A stretch of 64,000 nucleotides of DNA, taken from NCBI RefSeq assembly GCF_003073045.1, contig NC_037593.1:1975525-2039524 (forward strand). The letters are read 5' to 3'. This document shows positions 25,801 to 37,963 of the stretch, one piece after another. The DNA is from Pomacea canaliculata (taxonomy: Eukaryota > Mollusca > Gastropoda > Architaenioglossa > Ampullariidae). The notes below the pieces were generated by a model. The model worked only from the letters and a program-made list of their open reading frames with translations, ran no database searches and had not been told where the DNA came from. Position numbers and translations under genes: made by a program. Position 1 is the first letter of the stretch, and the number at the start of each line of letters is the position of its first letter.

Positions 25801-28800
25801 CACTCAGACTGGTCTCCCCACTGCTGTGCATTCATTACCTTTGCTCGTTCTTGCTCTTCATTTCTCGTCTACATTCCCCGTGAGCACCCCACCCTCTACC
25901 CATCCAGACAGAGGATGGGGGTTGTGTTGATAATGGGTATGTCTCGTTTCCCTGCCAACACAACGGCTGACGTAGTTGTCTTCTGAACAAAAACTCTTTC
26001 CTGCTCGCACATTCCGGTCCTGTTTAATTTCTACTCCTACGGAAAACTTGTGCATTCTGGAGACTTTTCTGCGAAGCCATGCAATCAAGTATTTCCAGAT
26101 ATCCGATTTCCTCCGTACGGAAACACCATTTATGATAATATTTTAGCAGTGATTCTTTGCTTTTTTATGGAAAAAAACTTAAAAATACACAGGAGCTTTC
26201 ATTGTAAAGAGCAGGAGAGTTTTCTTTTTGTCTCTTTACGGTGAGTTTTTGCATCGTGTTCTGGAATTCTGCGCTAAACAGTCCCTTCATTATGGTCATA
26301 GGCGGTAGCTGAACAATTATCTTGTAATGTAAGCCTTCTTTCCAATTCAATATCAACCAACCCTATCAAAAAAAAAAAAAAGCGCAGAAATACGTATTGG
26401 ATAATATCAGGTTGTGAGTTGTAATCACGAACTTGTATTACTGGACTGCCGGCAGACAATTTTTTTCCAGTTCACTAAAACGAGGCAGGTGTGTACAAAG
26501 CTTCCGGGTTAGTCACATTCATTAAGACTCGTTGAGACTAACAACAATCCACCTCTACGTGTCCGTGGTACTAATGAGCTTCCTTTATTTCCCTACGCAT
26601 GAGTGGTTGAACAGGAACGAAACTCCACTTGCGAAATTTTCTGTAGTTGCTACGGGCCAGCAGCTTTCAACACTACACTGTCCTAATTCAGAAGGACAGC
26701 TGTTCACTATATCATTAAGTTTATGATCGTCATCTTCATCGGCTGTTAAACTAATGCTGAGAAGAGCAAGTCGCACGACGAAAACACCAAAATGCTCGTG
26801 AACAACGCAAGAAACAGGGTCAAAGGTTAGAGGGAGAGCTGGAAAGATCGCTCACAGCAACTGACGCCCGGGGCGTTGACAATGACATGAACACATTTCG
26901 TGCAACAGAATAATGAGGCAGAAGGAAGAAGGAACTGTCAGTCTGTTACTAAAAAAAGTTTAACGGATGTAAATAAGTGCGCGCGTGCGTGAAAGAGAGA
27001 GAAAGATGCAGGTACATGTAAAATTAACAGCAATACTGTCAGGAAATGGCGACATGTTAACTTTCTAACAGTTCATAAACGGCATCACAGGAAAATAAAA
27101 TAATAACTTTTGAGGAGTGTTTGAATCGTATGCATCAGTTAAGTGATCTAACAGTTTAACAAATGCCATACCAGATACTTGCAGACATTTCTTTGCACAG
27201 CCTTCTAACATCTCTCCTCAAATGCATGTAATATGTAAGAAATTGAGGTATTTATTAACATGATATACATTTGCCATTTCATTTCAGGTGCCAAACAAAT
27301 TCATGAAACTGCGGACTGGATAAATTTGACAGTAACTGAAGATTTTGCTCAGATATTATTTCATCTTTCTGCAGCCATACTAAAGCAACAAAAGCTGGTA
27401 AAAAGATACTAAAAAAAAATCATAACAGCAAAATCATGGGAGTTTTTTGTCTTTTTATTTATTGAGATTTCCTGTCATATTTGCAACCTTGCAGTGTATC
27501 TCCGTGAGACTTGACAGAAAAAAGCATGACCATTAAACCTTCACCTTCTACAGTTTGACATCTATGACTTGACATTAACATGCATTCTCCTTTACGACCC
27601 AAGGCAGGCAGCTTGCTTGCCCCATGCACAAAAGGGATGCTGCTTTCCCCAAACATCCTGTTCTCTACTCTTCTAAAATTAAATTAAGATACTGCACTAC
27701 AACACGTAAGTTTACTTACTGTAGCAGTACTGATAAAGTAATATGCAAGCTACACCTCTTAAAAAAGTCTTGTGATAGGCCTTTAATCCATCATCCAACC
27801 TTCAAGAATGTTTTATGCTTATGGTCCCATGCACTCTGGAAGATTCTACAGATCTGTCTAGCTGCTGCTGTTGGCAGCCTTGATTTATGATTACACATTG
27901 TCAGACAAGCAGCTTTGTCTTTTTTTATTCGGTGTTCCATAATGCTCCACAAAAGAGCTTGGTGATAAAATGTTAAAAAAAAAAAAAAAGCTGCAAAAGT
28001 GCAACAAAAAGTGAACCGCAATAGGCACAAAACAAAATTATTTAAAGTACAGAATTCTTCTGATTTAATACTGTACAGATAAATATAAAATGTAGACAGC
28101 CATTATAAAACTCCCCCACCCCCATTTTCTAATGCCTTCACAAAACAAGAAGAATGACATAAAAAGAAATTTATGCTTCATTAATGCTTCCATCTGATAA
28201 CCTATATCCTAAGAATTTTTCTTCTTGGCATATATACTTTAATTTTAAATAGATGAGTCTTTTTCAAGATATTTTGTGATGAAGTTGCTTACACACTTAT
28301 GCATATATACGCAGCTTCAAAGAACAGCAATCCCTGAGTCTGCAAGTCACCAGCATCTTGTCACAAAGTTGTTTAAAGATGCACAAGGAATCCCCTGACA
28401 ACTGCTCTACAGCACATTAAAAAAACCCATAATGGCTGTCTTTTGGCTCCAACATATCTACAAGCTCCTAATACTTGACACACCAACGCAAAATGAACAA
28501 ATGTCATGTGCTTTCTCCAAAAAGCATGGAAATATTCCTACTGAATGACTTCTGTACTGTTTATTTGTCCTGGTAAACCGTGGTAGTCTCAAAGCGCTGT
28601 TTATTGGTATCAAGAATGAAGACGCAAAGTTCCGAGATCTGCAGCATGTGATTTTCACCCCTACAGAATTACACTCACAGATATTCTTTTACAAAAAATA
28701 AGCACAAACCAGGCACTTGGAGTGTTAGTGAAGTATGTACATCCAAGCTGACTGGAAGTTTTTGTTGTCAACCAGTTATTAACAATTCGCACACAAATCT

Positions 28801-28815
28801 TCTAATGCACCAGTG

Positions 28816-31800
28816 TCAAAAAAAGTCTGAAGCTTTCTGTCGTTTGGGAAGCTGCAGCAAATCATCAGTGATGGAAGATTTTTCTTTGTCTGCAGTCTTC
28901 AAAGCGTCTAAGGAGTGTCTGCTGCCTGGTGTGTTAGAAGGCCTTGAGGAGGCAGGGGAGGGAGTGGAGGAGAAATGCAAAGGAGTATTGTCCCCCAAGC
29001 TACGGGTAGGGGATGGACTGTAACTTGCTTGTAGGGCTGTGTCTGTGTGAGTTCGAACACCGAGCCGTTTACTGGCCAGTCTTTGTGCTGCTGGTGACAT
29101 GCCACTGAATCGCTCCAGAGGACTCATGTTAGGGGATGGCCTGTCAGACAGAAAATGTGGTCAAAGCAGAGAATTTACATTATACTGAAATTATCTCTCG
29201 AATTGATCTCTCGAAAGTTTAAGACTGTCATGTTTTGTAGGTGTTGTACTACATTAATTTTAATACATCATAACCTAATCAAACAATAACACACGGGGAC
29301 ACTACACCCTTTATGTTTGCTGATAACTTGATCCAGCCGACATTGACTGGCAAAACAAGTTGTTCTAATGCCGCATGATTAACTTACGAAGCAAGTCGCC
29401 GAGTGACATGTTTCAAAGCTTCCTCCTTCTTAGCCCTGTGTGCTTTGCTGGCCTTTTCTGCCAGTGCCAGAGCAAGTTGATCTCGTTTGGGAACTTCTGG
29501 TATCTGAATATAAATATACAAGAATGTATTTTGGGGATCCATATATAAACACAAAACTCAACAGTGTTCAAGACTAAAACTATCTTTTCAAAATAGCAAT
29601 ATTTTTTAACATTAGAACTTGGAAAATGCCATATTTAAAAACAACTAACTAAGCAAAATGTTTGTATTTAAATAAAAGATGAATCTATGTGAGACAGGAA
29701 AAAAAAAAGTGTTGAGAATCAGTTTAAGACAAACAATAAACAGCTTGTTTATGGCAATTAAGAGGCATTTTGCTCATGGATGTAAAACAAGTCTATTCAG
29801 AAATACTGTAGGCTTACTTTGAATACTGGTCCAGGTGTGCGTGCAGGATGGCCCTCCAGCTGAAGAGGAGTACCTTCCACTTCTCCCCATGTCATGAAAG
29901 GTGATTCCTCAACCCCTGGTGCTGGGGAAGGAGTGCCTACAAACTTGAATCCATTCACCTGGGGTGTCTGGATGGTTAACTCGCGACCATCATGGCCAAT
30001 TTTTCCATGATTTATCAATGCCTTGTATATTGTTGCTTTTTGCAGCGCCTCTTTACTCCGAATCGTTCCAAAAGGGTTTTCTGCAAAATGGGTGTTTTCA
30101 TGCTCGATTGTACGCTTCTTGAACTTGTTCATCTCAATGAGCTCCTTGGCACTGTACTCAACACCTGCATGCGAAACCAAACATGATATATGGAAAGCCT
30201 CTGTTAAGATGCCCTAACAGAACTACTATATTCCCTGAACTTGATGCTATCCATACAGAAACAAGCAAATTCTTTAACAGGAAGTTCTAAGGAATTAAAA
30301 TGCTAGCAAGTAAATGCTGACATGCTATGTACAGTATTCCTTTAGACTCTAAACCTTTGTTTAACAGATAACAATATGACAGAAGAATGTATACAAATGT
30401 AGTAGGTGAACTTTGTGAAAATACTTGTCTTAATGAATAAAGTACTTGTAAAAATATTAAGTTTAATTGTCAGAAACTACTGCTAAAAAATACTGCATGA
30501 TGGATAGTTCAAGAACTTATGCAGTAAGACATGTCTTTCTTCTTCCTAAACTAAGCGGTGCGGAAAAATTCAATCTAACCAGCCTAACAATAAAAGCAAC
30601 TTTGTTTCACACCTAACCACCTCAAATCGGCATAATTACAATCTGTTGAAGATCATAAAATACTTCTTACCTTCTGGCACATACATTACCGCATTGTGAG
30701 GCTTGTATGTCCAAGTATCAAGCTGTGCTGGGCGTGGCTTGATAGCTGCCTGTTCTTCTATGCTTGGCAGAGCAATCTTTCTCTCTTGTTCCTAAAATAT
30801 ATATAACTACCGAATGCAATAAGGGCAGCAAAATGAGAATTTGTACTGAATCAATCCCATAATAGTCTACACAATTATTTTAATAAAATGACAATGCTCA
30901 AAACCCCAGTTCCAGTGTCTCAGCTTGCTAGAAACTGGGTGAATTTAAAAAAAGATGTTAATGCAGCTTCATGGACTTTATGCAAGATGACAAAATGCTT
31001 TGGTGACATTGTGTTAAAACTAGTTTTTTCCTATTTTCATTTTAGCGCAGCATGCAATATTTTAGGTGTGGTGGTGTGTCAAATATGCTCCAAAAGTGAA
31101 AATTCTCAAAAGATAATCATTTTGACCCATGAACAAGCTAAACATAATGATGCCCCACTTACCAAATTTTGTTTGTTTTCATTCTCAAACAGCCAGGCAT
31201 GCTTTTCTCGATTTTTGCGCTCACTTTCAGCCAGGATATCCACAAATGAAGCATTATCTTCACTTGTGTTTTTTGCTAAGAAGCTGTCCAGACTTTCCAA
31301 TGGTTCTTCTGAAAAAAAGCCACACCAAGCCTTTAGCACTGACCCTGACACAAGATCACAGCTAATATTTGCTTGAAATTCTCAAAGAATTTTTAACCTT
31401 TAGTTTTTATTTTCTTGTTAAGAAACAGAGTAACAATCCATGATTATTGAGGTTCTGTACTTCGTGGATTAAAAAAAAAAATTCAGATTTTTTCCCACTA
31501 TTTCCAGTGTCAATCAAGCAAAAGTCATTTATGAGCAAATTCTCTGGGTTCTTCCCAAAATTTTACTGAAATTTTCAATTTACTCATTTGTTTAATAGAT
31601 TTTATTTACTTCTACAACTATCCCAGACTCTATTTCGAGATTAGTATATTATTAGAGATAAAAAAAATCTATATATGAACACTTCCTACTTCTCTTGCCA
31701 AACAGAATAAAGATAATATGTGCCTTGTTCTACAGTAGACTCTACAGGCTTTTCTTCTATGTTCCATGGCTTGTCAACCTCCTCCTCTTTATCTCTCCTA

Positions 31801-33237
31801 ATTGACTGTGACACAGGCCTCCCCTCACTCACATCAGGTGTTTCAAATGAAGATGGAGTGTTGTCTAGATCAAAGTAAAAAATCCTCACAGATTAACATT
31901 GGCAACAAAATTTGTTGTACATCATTTAAGTGTATGTTATTTATTATTAAATACTTTTCATTAATAAAAAAGGGCTTTAGTCCAAATCACATCATATTCA
32001 GAAGACTAATGATAAATTACAAGTGTATGTGCTAACGTACCCTCAGATCCAGGGATCAAGGATTAGGAAAAAGAAAACATAAAACTGCCTTTGAAGAACA
32101 TGGATACAGTACTGCAAATATTAGTAAACCATCACCTAGAAGACCATTTTAACTTAAAACTATCTTATATAAGTATTTTATAACAACAGTACCAATTAGT
32201 TAAGCTCTACACTCTACACAACTTGTGTTCCATGGAAGATGTATTTTGGTTGGGAGGTTTATTCCAATCAAGATTGGAAAATACATTACTTGGGTGGCAC
32301 CCAATGCTATAAGCCAGCTGGGCCTAATTTAAACAAACAAAACCCACCCATTCACTCCCCAAGACATGAAGTAAGTATTATGTAGTTCATGAAAGGCAGT
32401 TCATTAACAGCCCACAACTACCCGTACCATTTTTCTCTGTTCAGTCTGCTCAGCTTCACTTTCCTCTGTTCAAGCAACTTCACATGGCACCACACGTTAT
32501 CCAAGTAAAGCAATTGTACCCAAAACTTTAAATAAAATATCACAATTCAAGCATGCCCTTGTTGCTGTTTTTTGAAAAAAAAATAAACATACATTCGCTT
32601 GGAATTCTGGTTGAAGTTGGACATTTGCCCCCATACTTCATCTGAAGTTCTCTCAGCCTGACAAGATCATTTCGCTCCAGAGCATCAAAGTAATCCTTTT
32701 GTATATTAAGTGTTGGAAGGTCAGGGAAAAAGTCTCTTTCAATGATCTTCTCTATGCGCTGAAATGAAAAGAACCCACTTAGCTCACAGTGTACTCATTA
32801 AATTTATCAAAATATGATCAAAATTTCAAAAAGAAGACATAGTAAAGTAGTCGAATCGATAGTTAAATGAAAGTATCCTGTCACACTTTTAAAATGTTCT
32901 CATTCGCATTAAAGTAACTGAACAAAATTGCAGATTATTTCACCTCCTGTAAACTGTTTGCTTAACGAATAGTAAAAACATGCTCAGTTTTACATTTTTT
33001 AAAAAGCATGAGAGAGAGAGAGAAAGTGGTACGATGAAAAGGAGAAAGCAATAACAACTGTCATGTACTACAGCTTTTCAATCACTTGTTCAAATTCGAG
33101 TCACAGACAAACTGCCAAACACCCACCTCCACATAACTATCTTCATCCAAAATCGTTGGCTTTTTGGGCTCTTTCTTCGACTTCACCGAGTTCACAACTT
33201 GTACAACACCATTGTTTTCCTTTTTCAGAAGGGCCAT
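28816..33237 (-). CDS. ESS2: Splicing factor ESS2 / DGCR14 homologue (complete, 8 exons)
   Basis: Nuclear protein associated with the spliceosomal C complex. Coding exons: 33127-33237, 32593-32758, 31724-31864, 31163-31308, 30671-30791, 29818-30164, 29388-29503, 28816-29140. Total 1473 nt, 490 residues (human 476). Family signatures in order: ILDEDSYVE and IERDFFPDL near the N-terminus, TPSSFETPDV, YTSEDNASF-like NTSEDNASF, KPHNAVMYVPEG, the block TPSPAPGVEESPFMTWGEVE, the basic KRDQLALALAEKA region, and the C-terminal ITDDLLQLPKRQKASDFF. The exon 3 donor keeps frame only if the intron begins with GC (AAG|GCACAT at 31723-31722), a weak non-canonical site, so that end is the least certain point. 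The start at 33237 is the first Met of the conserved frame. Head to head with SPATA22 at 507 bp. Confidence 0.94.
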
Positions 33238-33744
33238 GGCACCCAAATACTACCAATCTCATTGAATCCTAATATTTATCGATTCTTCTGAACGCTGAAA
33301 TGAGATTATCCCATTACAAAACATGATAACTTTCTTCGAAGCATACTACGTACGTTCTACTGCGCTTGTTTAGAACCGAATACTAATTTATGAATATGAG
33401 AATAAACCATATGAGAGCTCAAACGTTCTGGGAATTTCAAAGCGTATTTGCTTGGCAGCAGACGACAAAAGCAGACAATAGGGTAAGGTCATATTCTGAG
33501 GTGGTGGATGGAGGGAGAAGTATAAGACAAGTACATTTCAAATATATTCTCAGATGAAAAAAAAACCAAAAAAACAGTTTACAGTTGATTATTGCTTGAC
33601 TTGAAAAATTCAAAATATCTTGGATTGGCAGGCAAGTGCAACAGTAATCGCATAACAAATAATGTACATAGGGGTTTGTGGCATAATTTTGCAGGGAGTT
33701 ATTTAATACGTTAAATTTCTGAAAGTTGTTTAATTTTAACCAGC
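33238..33744. promoter_or_regulatory. Shared intergenic region of divergent ESS2 and SPATA22 genes
   Basis: Only 507 bp separate the two start codons, which point away from each other, so both promoters must lie here or overlap the first exons. I see a CCAAT near 33252 but no convincing TATA box. An acceptor-like TTTTAACCAG ends one base before the SPATA22 ATG, so a further 5' exon of SPATA22 may also be inside this interval. Regulation is inferred from spacing only. Confidence 0.55.
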
Positions 33745-35755
33745 ATGAATACCCACCAGTTCTTCAGTCCTCCAGGATCATCCCTGAGCACAGAATTACC
33801 ACAAGACCAAGTTCATTCAGAAAATAAAAAGGTAAGATTAAAACGTTTGGTATAAAATAAAATTGTCAATAATATAAAATTAATGTTAATGAACTGTTCT
33901 CTTTTTCACCTTTTATAGAAATGTACACAAAGAAGAACCAGAGCTGACCAGAGCAGAAAAGGTGGCACTGATGACAAATCTTTGTGCATCTTGACACTGT
34001 CCATTGGAGATGTCAAACGATGGTGCCATGCACAACCAGATTCAACTGGGCCATTACTGTTCGAAGTATTTGGTAAATTGTTGTATAATTTAGTGTTAGT
34101 GATAAATTACTATTTTTTGCACGTCACTACCTTTTCAGTGCCATCCAAATTTATTTGGCATTATTTATGTATTAATTAATCTCATTTGTCTGCATTTTTA
34201 CAAATTACACATGCTTGCACATATATTTTTTGCATCTTACAGTTTCAATGTTGTGTATGCTTAGAAAGAATTTTTTTTTGAGGAACGGATCGAAGGCAGA
34301 TTTTTCATTTGGATATGCATTTCCAGTCCACGTTTCGTATTCTTACAACAACAACAATTAATAACAACAAAAATATGTTTTTTTTTCAAATATGCCCACA
34401 TCTGCAACATTTCAGCAATCCATGTTTCTTTTCAATTAAAAGTTACACTCAGAGATATTGATTTTTCTGGACTGTTTTTGCATCTTAAATATAAATATTA
34501 ACACATTATATTTTTTTCAAAATTATTTGTCCTGCTGTTCGATGGTTAAATTTTGATGTTTGAAACTAGTTAATTTTTGTTGCAGAAGTAGTTTATATTT
34601 TAGGGAAGAGACAAGATCTTTGACAATCGAACAGGACTAAAACACAACGAAATAACTTCATTTAATTTGATGCATATTTATACTGTAATCTGTGTTGTTG
34701 TCTCCCTTTAAATGCTGCACCACAGTGGAGCAGCAAATTCTTCTAGCACTACCCCCAAAACGTTAACACACCAGTCTCAATTAGCAAGAATTTTAAAACA
34801 GAATGTTTTATGTATGCAGCCCTTTTAATCTAAATTACTTTTATGCAGGCATTGTGGATTCAGCTGCACAGAAAGAATCTGACTGCTCTAAATTTTTTAT
34901 CCTGCGGGACGAGACTGGTAGCATTGGTTGTCATTTTTATGAAATTGTGAGTTTTCATCTTGCCTGCTGCATATTTGTATAGATTGAAAAGGGATAGATT
35001 TTAGTGATGGGGTCGCGAGTTTGTGTAGTTCACAAGTATTATGAAAAAGAAGTGCTTTCCAACTGGTTTAAGCATTTAGGGAGCTTGTGTAGCACACAGA
35101 TGAGACTGATTAAGAATTAAGAAGTAATCTATATGTTATTTATATTTTTAATACTTTAATCGCATTTAGAGATGGATTTCTCTTTTGGTAACTTTTCAGG
35201 ACAGACATCTTCCAAATCTTATGCGAGGGCAATGGCACAGGTAATATATGTACTATACAATACTTCAATACCTAATATTGATAATTACAGTTACTTTATT
35301 TACTACAAATCTAGGATATAACATATTATTAAGATTATATGTGTGCACAAAAAATAAAAATTGAATTTGTAGAGCGAACTATTCCCCCCTCCACTCCCCA
35401 CGTGTGGATGCCAGCTCAATGCGATGCCCATGAAAAGCTACAAACACACCCACTGTCAATCATACAAGAAATAAGTTTCAGTAAATGAAACGGCAAATGG
35501 GCGGCAAATATAAACTAAGTGCATGGATGGAGATGCACACGTGATTGGCAGAAAGAGAAAAAAAATGCGTATTAATAGAGCAGCCTCACAGTTAGCTGGT
35601 TTTTTTTTTCCAGATGCGTAGGAATGCTACACAGTAAAAGGGAAGAACTGCAGTGTCTTTCAGTGCGCCAGGCCGGCTTGGAAGAACGCCGTGCTGCTCA
35701 CAGGCGTACTGTTCTGAGTCAAAGGCAATACTATAGCTCACTCAACGAACAATAA
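33745..35755 (+). CDS. SPATA22: SPATA22-like meiotic recombination protein, short form (5 exons)
   Basis: In vertebrates SPATA22 binds MEIOB and RPA on single-stranded DNA during meiotic recombination. Coding exons: 33745-33831, 33919-34072, 34849-34946, 35200-35240, 35614-35755, giving 522 nt and 173 residues. The conserved C-terminal part is clear: LLFEVFGIVDSA, SKFFILRDETGS, CHFYEIDRHLPNLMRG and HRCVG, the RPA2-like OB region. Intron phases all agree. Human SPATA22 has 363 residues, with a long disordered N-terminus that is missing here. Either this is a compact invertebrate form or upstream exons are hidden in the 507-bp gap, since the chosen ATG lies just after an acceptor-like CAG. AATAAA signals at 35885 and 35990 follow the stop. 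The family assignment rests on remembered motif similarity. Confidence 0.78.
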
Positions 35756-36091
35756 CTTTACGAAATCCTGTGTTTACTTCACTATTCCATATGCCCAACT
35801 GTTTGGCTTTTATTTTGTTAGTTGGGTTTTAAACTGTTGTTGTGTTGAGTTGATTCAGCAGTTTTATGTTGAAATTAAGGGTATAATAAAAAGTATGCTG
35901 GTGTTGAGCGATGGTCATTGCCAAACGTCGTGGGAAAACACATGCACATTCAAAACTGAAGAATTTTCCTAAAGATGATGGTGACAGGAAATAAAATTTT
36001 ATATAACTTTCACGTAAATGTTTTTGGAAAGAAGTCGGGGTGGGGTGGTGGTGGTGGTGATGGCAATTTTGTGTCTGCAATAACTTTGTGT

Positions 36092-36397
36092 GAGCGGCCC
36101 GGTGGCGCAACGGTTAGCGCTGTTAGCGCCTGTCACCAATACAGTGAAGGTTGGCTGCCCTGAGTTCATTTCTCGTCTCGGGCATGCTGTTCTTTCTCTG
36201 CACGTGGCACCTGTTTACAGGGCTGGCTGCTCTCTGCCAAGGACGGTCCCAAGCCCGGCTGAAAAAGGAGGAGGGTTGGGCGTGGGGCCAGCACCCCCAC
36301 CCCGTAAAAACAAATACTTGCTACTGAAACATCGACAACAGTTAACTGTAGTCGATGGCCTATGCCCCAGGAGGGGTGAAAGGGCCTTAAAAAAAAA
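36092..36397 (+). mobile_element. Intact tRNA-derived SINE, family A long form, copy 2
   Basis: Head with box A (GGTGGCGCAACGGTTAGCGC, 36101-36120), a small GCGCTGTTA duplication next to it, and box B (TGAGTTCATTTCTC). The body matches copies 1 and 3, but the 3' half is different and longer and ends in poly-A. The 13-bp flanks AATAACTTTGTGT (36079-36091 and 36398-36410) are identical, which shows target-primed insertion and a recent date compared with the other copies. Confidence 0.93.
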
Positions 36398-37074
36398 AAT
36401 AACTTTGTGTAGGACTATATCAAAAATGGATATTACAAGTATTTAAAATCATAGGTTTACAAAAGGTGATGGGAAAAACATATTTAATTACTGCTATATT
36501 ATCATCAAATTATTTTTTGATGATAGTTGAATAAGACGGTATATATATATATGCCTTAATATTCTCTTGGTAATTATTGCTAGGGAGTTTAATTCTAACC
36601 TTGAAATCATTTGTATTTGACACATTACCACGCGTGTCCTGTAAAATAAAAGACATGTAAACCCACCCAGATTTCGCTTTTTTTTTTTTTAAATTGAAAG
36701 AAGTTATGCTGTGTGATCCCCATAAAAGATTTTAGCACGGACGTGTATATATAGGTGGACTGTATATATAGGTAGCCTCTTGTGAAGTTCTTCAGCGAGC
36801 CTTAACAATAAATGTGACTAAAACGGAAGCTTTGTACACATCTGCCTCGTTTTAGTAAATCTCAACAGTGAATAAACCGGAATCAGCTGTCAGCAGTCCA
36901 TTAATGGAAATCACTATAGTCTGCTGGATTTTTTTTCTTTCTGTTTGTGCATGTCTATAATATAATTAAGAACCATGGTTGTCGGTAACGATTATACCAC
37001 ATAGGATCGCTTCTAATATCCTGATATAAAAAATATTAAAGTTAGTTGAAGGTGGGTTTAACTTTGAATAGGCA

Positions 37075-37640
37075 AGGCCCGAGACAATGACAATAACAAT
37101 TCTTTATTTATGAGAGGTAAAATAAGCAAGAAAATGCTTTTTTCCATTTAGCCCTCGCCCTTTCAAGGGAAGAAATAAATTAACTATATAAATGAAGCAA
37201 TGAAGAATTATAGAAAAAATTGTAGTAAACATGCAGGAAGGTGGGTGTACAAAAGTGATGGTTAGGAAAAAATATGTATATATGTAAAAGGTTTCCTGGA
37301 GTTGGGAGGAATCTCTAGAGGCCTCATCTATATATCTTTAAAGTATTTAGATAGATGGCGTCGAAAGCAGTTCAAGGAGTTCAATTGCTTGAGATGGAGA
37401 GGGAGGCTGTTCCATTGCACGCTTCCTGAGAATTTCAGACTTGATTTACAAAGGTCTAGTCTAGGAATGGGAATATTCAGCTTTGGAGAGGTTCTAGAGT
37501 TATTGGATGAAAATAGTAGAGAGAGCCTTGGTGATAGTTTACCTGTCAGTATTTTATACATGAAAATGCATTTATTAAATTTAAGTCTGTCTTTTAGAGG
37601 AAGGACGCATAGAAGTGAAGTCATTCGGGTCTATTTTCGG
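37075..37640 (-). mobile_element. 5'-truncated LINE (L2/CR1-like), 3' end only
   Basis: The minus strand encodes the last 98 codons of a LINE reverse-transcriptase ORF (37328-37624): LPLKDRLKFNK, the MYKILTGK segment, the VQWNSLP motif, and SLNCFRRHLSKYF before the stop. A 3' UTR follows and ends AATAAAGAATTGTTATTGTC, with a short ATTGTC-type tail near 37080. Everything upstream of the RT C-terminus is missing, as is usual for 5' truncation. The frame is still open over this stretch, so the copy is not very old. Confidence 0.85.
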
Positions 37641-37963
37641 TGGACATGAGGTAGCGTTCATCAAGTTACGTAATTTGATTTTATTGTAACTGGCGTGGCT
37701 GAAACTAATTCTCTTCGATTGAAGTTACTGCACTTCGTGACTGATACGCTGATGCTTCAAATGCTCTAACAGATTTTGTGACCACATCGTGACGACCAGC
37801 TTGCTTTTTCCTATTTTGGTATTTAGAAATGTATCTATTTGAGAAAATAGCTATTTAGGTTGTTTGCCGTTTGAAGATCCCAGTAACCAATGAAAGCTTT
37901 CGTTGGAAGTATTCTGACCAATCGGCAGTTCAGTACACGCGTACGCTTGCAAGAGAGTCTGGC

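Larger units (their letters stand above)
35756..37963. other. Intergenic spacer between SPATA22 and RUSF1
   Basis: Contains the SPATA22 3' UTR, one intact SINE, the 3' end of a LINE on the minus strand, and presumably the RUSF1 promoter at its right end. No other gene is seen. Confidence 0.55.

Noticed and set aside
37871-37963. N-terminal extension of RUSF1 exon 1 back to 37871
   Set aside because: It has no ATG (it would need a TTG start) and follows an in-frame stop closely; the ATG at 37964 is preferred.
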